NCBI RefSeq assembly: GCF_000473105.1
Contig: NZ_KI421498.1
Coordinates: 310,001 to 374,000 of the forward strand
From: Phaeobacter inhibens DSM 16374
Lineage (GTDB): Bacteria > Pseudomonadota > Alphaproteobacteria > Rhodobacterales > Rhodobacteraceae
Length of the DNA stretch: 64,000 nt
Reading direction: 5' to 3'
The notes beneath the pieces are model-generated. The model had not been told where the DNA came from. It searched no databases and was given only the letters and a program-made list of their open reading frames with translations. The stretch's first letter is position 1, and the number at the start of each line of letters is the position of its first letter. Made by a program: the position numbers and the translations under genes. This document shows, piece by piece, positions 34,963-43,369 of the stretch.

Positions 34963-35888
34963 GCCCGATCCTAGAGGTCAAAGACCTGCAAACCAGTTAT
35001 GGCACTGTGAACGTTTTGGCAGGGGTCAGCTTTACCGTTGAACAAGGCGAAACCTACGCCATGGTCGGCGAAAGCGGGTCCGGCAAAACAACGGTTATTC
35101 GTGCCATCGCGGGGCTGGCCCCTGCGCAGGCGGGATCGGTAAAATTTGATGGTCAGGAAATTCGCGGTGTCGGAGAGCGCGCCATGCGTCCGCTGCGCAA
35201 AGACATCGCGATGATGTTTCAAGACCCAACGGGATCGCTGTCACCACGCCTAACGATCCGCAATCTGATCACCGAGCCGTACAAAATCCAAGGCATGAAG
35301 GACCGCGACCTTGATGCCGAGGCCAAGCGGCTGTTGGAACTGGTGAACCTGCCCGCGCATTTCGCGGAGCGCTATCCCTATCAGCTATCAGGAGGGCAGG
35401 CGCGCCGCGTAGGCGTGGCGCGTGCATTAGCATTAGAACCCAAACTCATCCTTGCGGATGAACCCACGGCGGGTCTGGATGTGTCGGTGCAGGGCGAGCT
35501 GTTGAACCTGCTTAACGATCTGCGCGAGCGCCTTGGCCTGTCGATGGTGATCATCACGCACAACTTGAACGTTGTGCGCCATGTCGCGGACCGTATGGGC
35601 ATTTTGTACCTTGGACGCTTGGTTGAAGAAGGCACCACTGAGGCGATTTTCCATGAACCGCGCCACCCCTACACCAACTGCCTGCTGAGCGCGAACCCAG
35701 AACCAGACCCAGATGCGCGCCTTGATCGTATTGCCCTGAAAGGTGAACCGCCTAGCCTGGTGAAACGTCCTACGGGATGTGAATTCAGGGACCGTTGCCC
35801 AATGGCGAGCGACATTTGCACCCAAGTGCCACACTGGGAGGTCACCGATGGCCACGGCGTGTGCTGCTTAACGCCACGACATCTATGA
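34959..35888 (+). CDS. ABC transporter ATP-binding protein, DppF-like
   Basis: A 309-residue ABC ATPase: Walker A GESGSGKTT (37-45), signature L-S-G-G-Q-A-R-R, Walker B L-I-L-A-D-E and a C-terminal cysteine region (C-E-F-R-D-R-C-P). Second ATPase of the importer. The ATG at 34959 overlaps the preceding stop, which is preferred over a codon 27 bases upstream. Confidence 0.93.
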   Translation: MSPILEVKDLQTSYGTVNVLAGVSFTVEQGETYAMVGESGSGKTTVIRAIAGLAPAQAGSVKFDGQEIRGVGERAMRPLRKDIAMMFQDPTGSLSPRLTIRNLITEPYKIQGMKDRDLDAEAKRLLELVNLPAHFAERYPYQLSGGQARRVGVARALALEPKLILADEPTAGLDVSVQGELLNLLNDLRERLGLSMVIITHNLNVVRHVADRMGILYLGRLVEEGTTEAIFHEPRHPYTNCLLSANPEPDPDARLDRIALKGEPPSLVKRPTGCEFRDRCPMASDICTQVPHWEVTDGHGVCCLTPRHL

Positions 35889-35898
35889 GAGCCAAACC

Positions 35899-37542
35899 AT
35901 GAGCGCAGCGGTCCTTTATTTCAACGGCCCAATCCTGACGATGGACGCGCAGGACACTGTGGTAGAAGCCGTGTTGACCATCGGCGAAAACATCGCCGAG
36001 GTTGGCGCATTGTCCGACCTTCGCGCGCGGATGCCCGCGGGCACCACGCAGGTTGATCTGGCGGGCAAGGCCATGCTCCCCGCCTTCATCGACCCACATG
36101 GCCATTTCCCTGATCCCGGATTCATCAAACTGTTTCGCGTTGATCTGTCTGCGCCACCTCGCGGGAATTGCGCCGATATGGCCGCCGCGCTGAAGCGGCT
36201 TGGCGAGAAGGCCAAAACCACGCCAGCGGGTGATTGGGTCATGGGCGTGCTCTTTGACAACACCGCCATTTCTGAACGGCGCATGCCGACCCGCGCCGAA
36301 CTGGACGGGGTGTCCACCGATCATCCGATCTGGGTGCTGCATGCCTCGGGTCACAACGGGGTGGCCAATTCCGCAGCACTTGCTCTGCAAGGTTTCACAC
36401 CGGACACCCCTGACCCGCTCGGCGGGCGCTTTGGCCGCAATCCCGCGACGGGTGAACTGACTGGGTTGATCGACGGCATCTCGGCCATGGGGGAGATGGG
36501 GGATACCAATTTTCTGATTGATCATGACAGGTTCTGGCAAGGGTTCGCTGCGGCGCGCGACGACTACCTCGCCCACGGTGTGACCTATGGGCAAAACGCA
36601 TGGGCGAGCGCGGAAACACTGTCGCAATTCAACAGCTTGCCCGCCGATCAGGACCCCGGTTTCGATCTGACGATCCTGCCCGTCGCAGATTTGGAACCAG
36701 AGCTGAGCCAAGGCTCAAATGCGATGCGTGATTTCGACAATCCGCATTTCACACTTGGCCCGCGCAAACTGTTCTCAGACGGGGCGTTCCAGTTGCAGAC
36801 GGCTTATTTGCGTGGCGATTATGCCAAACCCATTAACCCACAGGCCCCGCGTGGCGTGCCTTATATGGCGTCGGATGAGCTGAACAAACAGGTCAGAAAA
36901 TTGCACGATATGGGTTTCCAGATCCATTGTCACTGCAACGGCGATGCGGGTGCCGATCTGTTTCTGGACGCAGTGGACGCGGCGCAAAAGGCCACGCCGC
37001 GCGAGGATCACCGTCACACAATCATCCACGGCCAAGTGCTACACGACGACCAGTTCGAACGCATGGCGCGCCTTGGGGTCACGGTCAGTTTTTTCTCGGC
37101 GCATATCCATTTCTGGGGCGACCGCCACTATGACACCTTCCTTGGCCCTGACCGCGCCGCACGTATCTCGCCAGCCAGATCCGCGCAGCAACACGGAGTA
37201 CGCTTTACCTTGCACAACGACGCCTCGGTCACACCGACACGCCCGATCCATTTGGCACATTGCGCTGTGAACAGGGTGACGTTTTCGGGGCGCGAACTTA
37301 ACGGAGGCCAGAAAATCACCGTCCTTGCCGCCCTGCGTGCCCTGACGATCGAAGCCGCATGGCAGGTTTTTCTAGAAGACAGCCGTGGCTCAATCGAATC
37401 CGGCAAAATCGCCGACTTCGCGATCCTGAATCGGAACCCACTGGATCAAGGCCAAAACATCCTTGGTCTTAAGGTGATCAACACAATCCGTCGTGGCAAA
37501 ACAGTATTCGAACAATCTGACGAACAGCAGGTGGCGCAATAA
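35899..37542 (+). CDS. YtcJ-type exo-amidohydrolase
   Basis: A 547-residue metal-dependent amidohydrolase. The beta-strand 1 motif is H67-G-H69 (P-A-F-I-D-P-H-G-H-F), with I-H-C-H-C-N-G-D-A later and T-L-H-N-D-A-S-V-T as the catalytic Asp region. The C-terminal S-I-E-S-G-K-I-A-D-F-A-I-L-N is the composite-domain ending. YtcJ-like enzymes remove N-acyl or formyl groups or cleave amides. It ends the operon, ten bases after the transporter, so it likely works after the CocE-type hydrolase on the same imported compound. Confidence 0.88.
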   Translation: MSAAVLYFNGPILTMDAQDTVVEAVLTIGENIAEVGALSDLRARMPAGTTQVDLAGKAMLPAFIDPHGHFPDPGFIKLFRVDLSAPPRGNCADMAAALKRLGEKAKTTPAGDWVMGVLFDNTAISERRMPTRAELDGVSTDHPIWVLHASGHNGVANSAALALQGFTPDTPDPLGGRFGRNPATGELTGLIDGISAMGEMGDTNFLIDHDRFWQGFAAARDDYLAHGVTYGQNAWASAETLSQFNSLPADQDPGFDLTILPVADLEPELSQGSNAMRDFDNPHFTLGPRKLFSDGAFQLQTAYLRGDYAKPINPQAPRGVPYMASDELNKQVRKLHDMGFQIHCHCNGDAGADLFLDAVDAAQKATPREDHRHTIIHGQVLHDDQFERMARLGVTVSFFSAHIHFWGDRHYDTFLGPDRAARISPARSAQQHGVRFTLHNDASVTPTRPIHLAHCAVNRVTFSGRELNGGQKITVLAALRALTIEAAWQVFLEDSRGSIESGKIADFAILNRNPLDQGQNILGLKVINTIRRGKTVFEQSDEQQVAQ

Positions 37543-37765
37543 CGGCAACTCAAGGCGGTTTTTGGTCATTCATACGCTGCGCAGCATCGGTCATTATGGG
37601 CTCAGCGCAGCCGTTCTCTGCGCCGGTCGCGAGTGGCCGGTTCGGGAAACAACGCCGTTCGCTGCGCGGCGCACGAACTGCTAAGATGCGGACTTTGCTA
37701 CCTTTCACCGCAAATGATTCAACGGCCGCTTTGCCAGAAATCGAGAAACAACCGTCACTCCGTTG
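37543..37765. other. intergenic repeat-like sequence
   Basis: No gene seen. The word GCGGACTTTGCT (37688-37699) and the downstream stretch with C-C-G-C-T-T-T-G-C-C-A-G-A-A-A-T-C-G-A-G resemble dispersed intergenic sequences that I remember from Roseobacter genomes. It separates the transporter module from the Old Yellow Enzyme module. Confidence 0.45.
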
Positions 37766-38986
37766 TCATTCGCGTCTAGCTGTGAGCAGCTGGTCGGTGG
37801 CCAACTTGATTTGGTTCAAGTAGCTTTCATGCCCGTCGACAACTGACATTTCTAAGTCCGGTGCCCCTGTCCGTCCTGCAAGTGCAATCTGGGCGCAGAA
37901 CCAATTGAGAACCGCGCCGCGCGGCAATGTCTCAGCAGGTGGAAAATTCTGCTCAACTGCGGGGGCTTTCGCGATCTCACCTTCGAGCAATTTTCTGGCA
38001 AAAGCCGGATCAGCAATAAAGGGACGCCCCATCCCGATCAGGTCTGTCTTTCCGCCTTCAATCGCATCGTTCATGACGTTGGAGGAACGAAACCCGCCGG
38101 TGACCATCAGGGGAATGTTCAATGCAGCTTTGATCGCAGCGGCATAATCCAGAAAGTAGGCCTCGCGTATCTGAGTTGATCCGCTTTTCGACGCATGTTG
38201 ATACGCTGTCGGCTCTTCGAAATTGCCGCCCGAGATTTCGATAAAATCCACGCCCTCTGCTTCCAACATGACGGCCACTTGAACTGAATCCGCGTGGTCG
38301 AACCCGCCTTTCTGGAAATCGGACGAGTTCAGTTTGACGGCAACGATGAAGCCCGGATCAACCGCTTTCCGAACGGCTCTGACCACCTCGATTGCTAGCC
38401 GAGCCCTGTTTTCCAAAGCACCACCCCAGCGGTCGGTACGGGTGTTTATCCGAGGCGACAGGGCAGAACTAAGCAGGTAACCATGTGCGGCATGAACCTC
38501 GACGCCATCAAACCCAGCCTCCTGTGCAAGCCTTGCAGACCGCACGAATTTTGCGATGATCTCTTCAAATTCGGCCTCGCTTGCTGGTGTCGGCTTGCCA
38601 TAGCCGGGTAAATCTAGCTGGACGTCTGATATCGATGTCGGATGGGCATTGATTGCCTCAGGCGTTTGTCGTCCTGCGTGGGCAAGTTGAGCAAGGATTT
38701 TCGCACCACCACTCTTGCCTGCTGCGGCAAGTGCTGAAACGCGCTTCATGTCCGAACTGGGGTCCAATACAAAGTTGCCAGCATGTTCGAGATGCATCCG
38801 ATCAACGGGTGTGTTCCCTGTGATCAAAAGCGCGGCACCCCCTTTGCTCCATTGCGCAAAGAGGTCAATCTGGGCCTGCGTGGGATTGTTGTATTCGTCC
38901 GCAAGCGCTTCCGACATTGCGGATTTCACGATGCGATTTTTGAGTGTGACACCGTTTGGCAGTGTCAGGTGTTGGCCGATGTTCAT
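37766..38986 (-). CDS. NADH:flavin oxidoreductase (Old Yellow Enzyme family)
   Basis: A 406-residue FMN-dependent TIM-barrel oxidoreductase. L-P-N-G-V-T-L-K-N-R-I-V-K-S-A-M-S-E, Q-L-A-H-A-G-R-Q and E-V-H-A-A-H-G-Y-L-L-S-S-A-L-S-P are standard OYE blocks, the last with the substrate-binding His pair. It lacks the C-terminal Fe-S and NAD domains of 2,4-dienoyl-CoA reductase, so it is a single-domain ene-reductase-like enzyme. GGAGGAA lies about ten bases before ATG 38986. It follows the ArsR gene by two bases, so the two form an operon and ArsR probably controls it. Confidence 0.9.
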   Translation of the reverse strand: MNIGQHLTLPNGVTLKNRIVKSAMSEALADEYNNPTQAQIDLFAQWSKGGAALLITGNTPVDRMHLEHAGNFVLDPSSDMKRVSALAAAGKSGGAKILAQLAHAGRQTPEAINAHPTSISDVQLDLPGYGKPTPASEAEFEEIIAKFVRSARLAQEAGFDGVEVHAAHGYLLSSALSPRINTRTDRWGGALENRARLAIEVVRAVRKAVDPGFIVAVKLNSSDFQKGGFDHADSVQVAVMLEAEGVDFIEISGGNFEEPTAYQHASKSGSTQIREAYFLDYAAAIKAALNIPLMVTGGFRSSNVMNDAIEGGKTDLIGMGRPFIADPAFARKLLEGEIAKAPAVEQNFPPAETLPRGAVLNWFCAQIALAGRTGAPDLEMSVVDGHESYLNQIKLATDQLLTARRE

Positions 38987-38988
38987 TG

Positions 38989-39288
38989 CTACAGTTCCTC
39001 CGCCAGTATTTTCAGTGCTGCTGCGATTGCGTCTTCGTCCCGTCTGTAAAACGTCCATTGCCCATGCCGTTCTGACGTAACAAGCCCAGCGTCTTTGAGC
39101 AGGCGCATGTAGGTCGAGATTGTCGATTGTGAGAGGTTTGCCCTCTCCTGAATGTAGCCAACGCAGACCCCGCTAAGATCAGCGTGTTCCGGCAGAGCTG
39201 GTGGAAAATTAGAGCGATCCTTGAGCCATGCCAATATCTGGCGGCGAACCGGGTTGTTGAGGGCCGATAGTGTTTTATCAATATCCAT
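38989..39288 (-). CDS. ArsR-family transcriptional repressor
   Basis: A 99-residue winged-helix protein: L-N-N-P-V-R-R-Q-I-L-A-W-L near the start, the recognition helix N-L-S-Q-S-T-I-S-T-Y-M-R-L-L, and the wing E-R-H-G-Q-W-T-F-Y-R-R. A single Cys (S-G-V-C-V-G) precedes the recognition helix; the C-V-C metal site of ArsR proper is missing, so it may sense an electrophile or other ligand. Start at ATG 39288, because upstream codons run through a palindromic operator. Leads the operon with the Old Yellow Enzyme. Confidence 0.85.
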   Translation of the reverse strand: MDIDKTLSALNNPVRRQILAWLKDRSNFPPALPEHADLSGVCVGYIQERANLSQSTISTYMRLLKDAGLVTSERHGQWTFYRRDEDAIAAALKILAEEL

Positions 39289-39294
39289 ATATCG

Positions 39295-39310
39295 GTATAT
39301 CGCGATATAC
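39295..39310 (-). promoter_or_regulatory. palindromic operator of the ArsR-OYE operon
   Basis: GTATATCGCGATATAC is a perfect 16-base palindrome starting seven bases upstream of the ArsR start codon, with a further ATAT repeat between. Position and symmetry fit an autoregulatory ArsR operator. Confidence 0.7.
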
Positions 39311-39709
39311 TGTTTCAGAGTCAAGTGACCTGATTAAGGTTTTTGAAAAAGCAGCCGTTAGCCACGATGCAGCAACGCGGTAGGTGTTGGGCTCACTGCC
39401 GACTTGCGGCGATGCGGCGGCAGGCTTGCAGCGAAACTTCACCAGGACGCTTCTCCCACGCGATGCCAGGCAGCCCGAAGCGGACATGGTGCCCAAAATC
39501 TCTTCTGACAAAAGCGGACCTTTGCGAAGACACTCGGCAGATGGAAAGGGTGGGACGAGGCCGCCGGTCGCCGGAGTCGCGAACAAGGCTGCGCCCATTG
39601 TCCGCTATTGGTGCTACGCTGCCAAAGCTCGTCTTAGTTTACGGCATGATCGAGCCCAATTCGCCTGGTGTTGTAAAGCAGACGATTGCCGGCTCTGCAG
39701 ATCGTGCAC
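39311..39709. other. gene-free module junction
   Basis: About 400 bases without a credible ORF. It holds GCGGACATGG (39480-39489) and GCGGACCTTTGCG (39514-39526), two copies of the word also seen near 27536 and 37688. It probably also carries the promoter of the ArsR operon at its left end. Confidence 0.5.
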
Positions 39710-40594
39710 TTAGAAGAAACCCTTGAACTCATCACGAATTTTTGCGGTCGCGAATTCGAAGAATGCATGAACCCTGGCGCTTCGTCGAATATCGGGATGT
39801 GCCAGCATCCAGAGACTTGTGTTGTTTTTTTGGTCGGGCGCGTGCAGCCGCTGCAGTTCCGGGCAGCTTTGGCCAAGGTAGCAGGGCAATACAGCTATAC
39901 CGAGCCCTGCCCGGGCAAGATCGAACATTCCCATACCCGCACTGGTCAGTGTTACTGGCGCATGCTCCGCCTTGTGGGCCGCTGTAATCCGGTTCATTGG
40001 TGATTGCCGCAAGCTATCGTCCAGCTGCAGCCAGCGGTGCTGCTCCGGCGGCAGGTCCCGCATAGCCTCCACGTAATCCGTATGGGCATAGACCGCATAG
40101 GAAACCGGCAGCAGGTTGCGCCCTATCCAATGTTCGGGAGGGTTCATTGTTGGCCGCAACGCAATATCCGCGTCACGCTGCATCAGGTCTAGTGGCCGGG
40201 TTCCGGAGAGCAGGCGCAGTTCAACATCAGGGTATCTTTGCTGAAAACACCGGAACACTGGCGAAAACGTGTGCAGCAAAGAGTCTGTCGTCGTAACGGT
40301 AAGAATGCCCTCCAGGCGCAAATCCTGACCGCTCAGCTCGCGCTGAATAAGGGTCATGCGTTCCCGAAGCTTCAGCCCATGCTGAAGAAAATACTCACCC
40401 GCCGCAGTCATGACATAGCCGTGCGATTGGCGCTCGAACAGGGTGACGCCCAGCTTGCTTTCCACGTTTTCGATGCGCCGGAAAACGGTGGAGTGGTTCA
40501 CTCCTAACCTGCGGGCCGCGCCGGACAGGCTTCCGGTTTCGCAGACGGCCAGCACAAAGGGGATATCACTCCATTCAAAGTTTTGTGCGTTCAT
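39710..40594 (-). CDS. LysR-family transcriptional regulator
   Basis: A 294-residue regulator. The N-terminal HTH is W-S-D-I-P-F-V-L-A-V-C-E-T-G-S-L-S-G-A-A, then R-L-G-V-N-H-S-T-V-F-R-R-I, the form common in LysR proteins with V-N-x-S-T-V-x-R-R-I. The C-terminal ~200 residues are a periplasmic-binding-like effector domain. Start at ATG 40594, with AAGG upstream. It is divergent from the luciferase-domain gene and presumably controls that group; a paired inverted repeat in the gap is a possible site. Confidence 0.88.
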   Translation of the reverse strand: MNAQNFEWSDIPFVLAVCETGSLSGAARRLGVNHSTVFRRIENVESKLGVTLFERQSHGYVMTAAGEYFLQHGLKLRERMTLIQRELSGQDLRLEGILTVTTTDSLLHTFSPVFRCFQQRYPDVELRLLSGTRPLDLMQRDADIALRPTMNPPEHWIGRNLLPVSYAVYAHTDYVEAMRDLPPEQHRWLQLDDSLRQSPMNRITAAHKAEHAPVTLTSAGMGMFDLARAGLGIAVLPCYLGQSCPELQRLHAPDQKNNTSLWMLAHPDIRRSARVHAFFEFATAKIRDEFKGFF

Positions 40595-40781
40595 GCAAGA
40601 TACCTTCACGATGATGCCTAATTCCCTTGCAGGTATTAACGCTCGAACTTCGCTCAGCAAGTTTTTCGCATAGGCAGAGGGCGGCCCGTTTTCTGGCGCA
40701 GCTCTGGTCAGCATTGAAAAACCCGGCCCGTGTGGGCGCGCCGAGATTTCTGTCTGTGCGTATGTGCAAGGCTGATTTGCT

Positions 40782-40817
40782 TAGATTGCCAATTCCTGTG
40801 CACACCAGCGCAATCTA
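40782..40817 (+). promoter_or_regulatory. spaced inverted repeat in the LysR divergent gap
   Basis: TAGATTGC (40782-40789) and GCAATCTA (40810-40817) are perfect complements separated by 20 bases, with GTGCAC in the centre. It lies 31 bases before the start of the luciferase-domain gene. It may be a regulator site or a leader stem. Confidence 0.5.
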
Positions 40818-40848
40818 TCTTCTGACCACACCGAATTGGAGAAACGCC

Positions 40849-41331
40849 ATGAGCAAAACACTGAACCTCCCGAAGCGCGTTGGTCCGAAACCCGATACGA
40901 CCCACGGGCTGCCGCATTCCCAAATCACTCAGCACGGGCCTGACCACATCGTTGACCAGATGCGCGAGTGGGCCTTTTCCCTGCCGTGTGTCGAAAACCG
41001 CGATAGCCTTGTTTCCGTTCCCGGAGCCCGCGCCATGGTCATGCACGACGGAGCCGCCTGCAATCATGACGCCTTCATGATCGGCCGCGAGTTCGCTCAC
41101 ATCCACCCGCATCCGGACAATGGCAGCATGCATGTGCAACTGCCCCACAATGATGCCTTGGAAGTTGTCGAAAAAGGCTGGGGTGAGCACCACACACTGG
41201 TCCTGGCAGGTCGCCGTCCAGTCGGGCTGGTGATGGTGTTTTCACCCCGTGATGAGGCTGAGCTAGACACCATTAAAACGATCCTCAGCCGCTCCTACGA
41301 AGCTGTGACCGCTCAGAAAATCGCGGCGTAG
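40849..41331 (+). CDS. luciferase-domain (DUF5519-like) protein
   Basis: A 160-residue protein resembling the small luciferase-domain family (not bacterial LuxA): F-A-H-I-H-P-H-P-D-N-G-S-M-H-V-Q-L-P, then V-V-E-K-G-W-G-E-H-H, and R-P-V-G-L-V-M-V-F-S-P-R. The conserved histidines H-I-H-P-H and E-x-H-H could bind metal. Function is unknown in bacteria; the name does not imply light production. GGAGA precedes ATG 40849. It leads a group with a solute-binding protein and an SDR protein. Confidence 0.7.
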   Translation: MSKTLNLPKRVGPKPDTTHGLPHSQITQHGPDHIVDQMREWAFSLPCVENRDSLVSVPGARAMVMHDGAACNHDAFMIGREFAHIHPHPDNGSMHVQLPHNDALEVVEKGWGEHHTLVLAGRRPVGLVMVFSPRDEAELDTIKTILSRSYEAVTAQKIAA

Positions 41332-41361
41332 TCCCCCAACCGATACAGAAAGGGTAATCCA

Positions 41362-42441
41362 ATGAAACACGCATTTATTGGTGCTGTTGCAGGAATTCTC
41401 TTTGCCAGTTCGGCACTCGCAACCGAAATCGAAACCAAATCGCTCGAAGAGCTTTATGCCGAAGCCGTTGCGGAAGGCGGTGAGCTGGTCATCCGCGCGG
41501 GCGGTGATAAGGACGATCAGGCCGACTACTACCTGGATATGTTCAAAGAGCGCTTTCCAGAAATCAATGTCACACACAGTGTTGACCTGAGCTTTTATCA
41601 TGCATCGCGTTACGACAACGCCCGCAAGGATGCAGACAAGTCTGACGTGCCGGACGTTATCCAGCTGCAAACGCTGCATGACTACGAATATTATGCCGAG
41701 CGCGGGTTGCTGGAAAGATACAAACCCAGGAACTGGGAGAAGGTTTACCCGGACTACAAAGACCCGCACGGAAACTGGGTTGGCCTGTTCGGCGTGGCCT
41801 TCACCAATGTGTTCAATTCGGGCCTGATCAATGAAGATGACGCTCCGCGCGATGCCTTGGATTATCTGGACCCGGCGCTGAAGTGCAAAGTCATTCTGAC
41901 CTACCCGCACACCGATGACGCCGTTCTGTACCAGTTCTGGAACCTGAAAGAGCAATACGGCTGGGAGTATCTAGAACAGCTTGTTGCCACTGAACCGACC
42001 TGGGTGCGCGGCACGTCGATGCCCTATGTCGCGATTGACAATGGCTGGTACGGCGCGAGCTTCACGACCTCCTGGGCATTTGTGCCATTTGAAGGCAGCG
42101 ATACACGGCTCGTATTGCCCGAAGAAGACTACTTCCTGACTTGGTTTCAGACCGCAGCTATCCCGACCGATGCAAAACACAAGGCGGCGGCCAAACTCTA
42201 TCTGAACTGGATGCTGTCTGAGGAATTCCAAGGCAAGTGGCTGCAATTCCCGGTGCGCATGGATGTTGAATCGCCCGATGGCTACAAATCGCACCTGCAC
42301 TACAACACCTCTCCTGCAGACTTCCACCGGTTCATGCCGAAACGCGATCAGGTCGAGCGTTTCCGCCTGCAGATCGAACAGCTCGTTGGTCCGGCTGAAG
42401 GTCCAGCCCCTCTCGAACTGGACTACAGCGTCAAACCATAA
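41362..42441 (+). CDS. orphan ABC-type solute-binding protein
   Basis: A 359-residue protein with a signal peptide (M-K-H-A-F-I-G-A-V-A-G-I-L-F, cleavage after A-L-A). The mature part is a family-1/6-like periplasmic binding protein (iron/thiamine/putrescine type): V-I-R-A-G-G-D-K-D-D near the start, P-D-V-I-Q-L-Q-T-L-H-D-Y, and L-Y-L-N-W-M-L-S-E-E-F-Q near the C-terminus. Permease and ATPase genes are not adjacent, so either it serves a remote transporter or another role such as sensing. SD AAAGGG upstream; about 30 bases after the luciferase-domain gene. Confidence 0.82.
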   Translation: MKHAFIGAVAGILFASSALATEIETKSLEELYAEAVAEGGELVIRAGGDKDDQADYYLDMFKERFPEINVTHSVDLSFYHASRYDNARKDADKSDVPDVIQLQTLHDYEYYAERGLLERYKPRNWEKVYPDYKDPHGNWVGLFGVAFTNVFNSGLINEDDAPRDALDYLDPALKCKVILTYPHTDDAVLYQFWNLKEQYGWEYLEQLVATEPTWVRGTSMPYVAIDNGWYGASFTTSWAFVPFEGSDTRLVLPEEDYFLTWFQTAAIPTDAKHKAAAKLYLNWMLSEEFQGKWLQFPVRMDVESPDGYKSHLHYNTSPADFHRFMPKRDQVERFRLQIEQLVGPAEGPAPLELDYSVKP

Positions 42442-42451
42442 CCCCGCTCAC

Positions 42452-42489
42452 GGCTTCGCGTTGCGATTAGAACGCGGCAACGCGAAGCC
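42452..42489 (+). terminator. intercistronic hairpin after the binding-protein gene
   Basis: GGCTTCGCGTTGC (42452-42464) and GCAACGCGAAGCC (42477-42489) form a perfect 13-pair stem with a 12-base loop followed by TTT. It starts ten bases after the binding-protein stop. Such stems often stabilise the upstream message or attenuate readthrough, giving more binding protein than SDR. Confidence 0.7.
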
Positions 42490-42510
42490 TTTCAATATCG
42501 GAGAAAATCC

Positions 42511-43113
42511 ATGAAAATCCTTATCGTAGGCGCAACCGGTCTCATCGGCGGCGCAGTCGCAAATGCCCTCTCGGCCAACCACGAAATCATCAGCGCCGGA
42601 TACAGCGACGGTGATGTGAAGGTCGATCTCGGTTCCAAAGCCTCCATCGAAGCGATGTTCCAGGCCATCGGCACCGTTGACGCCGTGATCAGCACCGCCG
42701 GGCTTGCCGGATTTGCGCCCTTCAACGAGCTGGACGATGCGGCTTACGACCTTGCGCTTGGCAACAAGCTGATGGGCCAGGTCAACCTTGTCCGTGTCGG
42801 CCGGAACCACATCACTGAAGGCGGTTCCTTCACGCTCACTGCTGGTATTCTGTCCCGCGATCCGATGCCGGGTTCTGTGGTGATCAGCATCGCCAACGGC
42901 GCGCTGGAATCCTTTGCCAAGGCTGCCGCACTGGAATTGGACCGCGGCTTGCGCGTCAACACTGTCAGCCCGGTCTTTGTCAAAGAGACCATGGAAATGA
43001 TGGGTATGGACTCAAGCTCTGGCCTGTCAGCTGCGGATACTGCCAAAGCCTATGTCGCTGCTATCGAAGGCGCTATGAGCGGTAAAACGTTGGATGCACC
43101 TGACTACGTGTAG
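42511..43113 (+). CDS. short-chain dehydrogenase/reductase-like protein
   Basis: A 200-residue atypical SDR. The Rossmann loop is G7-A-T-G10-L-I-G13. The usual catalytic Y-x3-K is replaced: the segment reads I-S-I-A-N-G-A-L-E-S-F-A-K, with Asn in the Tyr region, as in one short SDR subfamily. S-T-A-G-L-A-G-F corresponds to the NAG-like strand. Catalysis is therefore uncertain, and redox or NAD-binding roles are possible. SD GGAGAA before the ATG. Last gene of the luciferase-domain group. Confidence 0.8.
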   Translation: MKILIVGATGLIGGAVANALSANHEIISAGYSDGDVKVDLGSKASIEAMFQAIGTVDAVISTAGLAGFAPFNELDDAAYDLALGNKLMGQVNLVRVGRNHITEGGSFTLTAGILSRDPMPGSVVISIANGALESFAKAAALELDRGLRVNTVSPVFVKETMEMMGMDSSSGLSAADTAKAYVAAIEGAMSGKTLDAPDYV

Positions 43114-43129
43114 TCATTGAAACCAAAAT

Positions 43130-43184
43130 ATCGGTTCCTTCCTGCCGTTGCGTTACCAAAACAGAATGGCAGGTAGGAACCGAT
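43130..43184 (+). terminator. long hairpin at the end of the SDR group
   Basis: ATCGGTTCCTTCCTGCC (43130-43146) pairs with GGCAGGTAGGAACCGAT (43168-43184) over 16 of 17 positions, around a 21-base loop. It starts 17 bases after the SDR stop and probably ends transcription or protects the 3' end; no U-run follows. Confidence 0.6.
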
Positions 43185-43369
43185 TGCGACGTACTGCAGG
43201 CGCGAGAGCGCACCTAATAGCCAGTGACCGCAACGGGCTCAGAGCGAACACTGTGCTCTGAGCGATGCAGTCATTTCCCGGCGTCATATTCTGTTGCCGG
43301 CTGTTTCTTCTGCGTTCCCTTTGCCGGGCAGTTTTCCGCTCCCGCTTTGGGCGGCAGCGGAAGATGGGA

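Noticed and set aside
40849-41331. Bioluminescence gene
   Set aside because: The luciferase-domain family is unrelated in size and motifs to LuxA/LuxB, and no lux operon is present.
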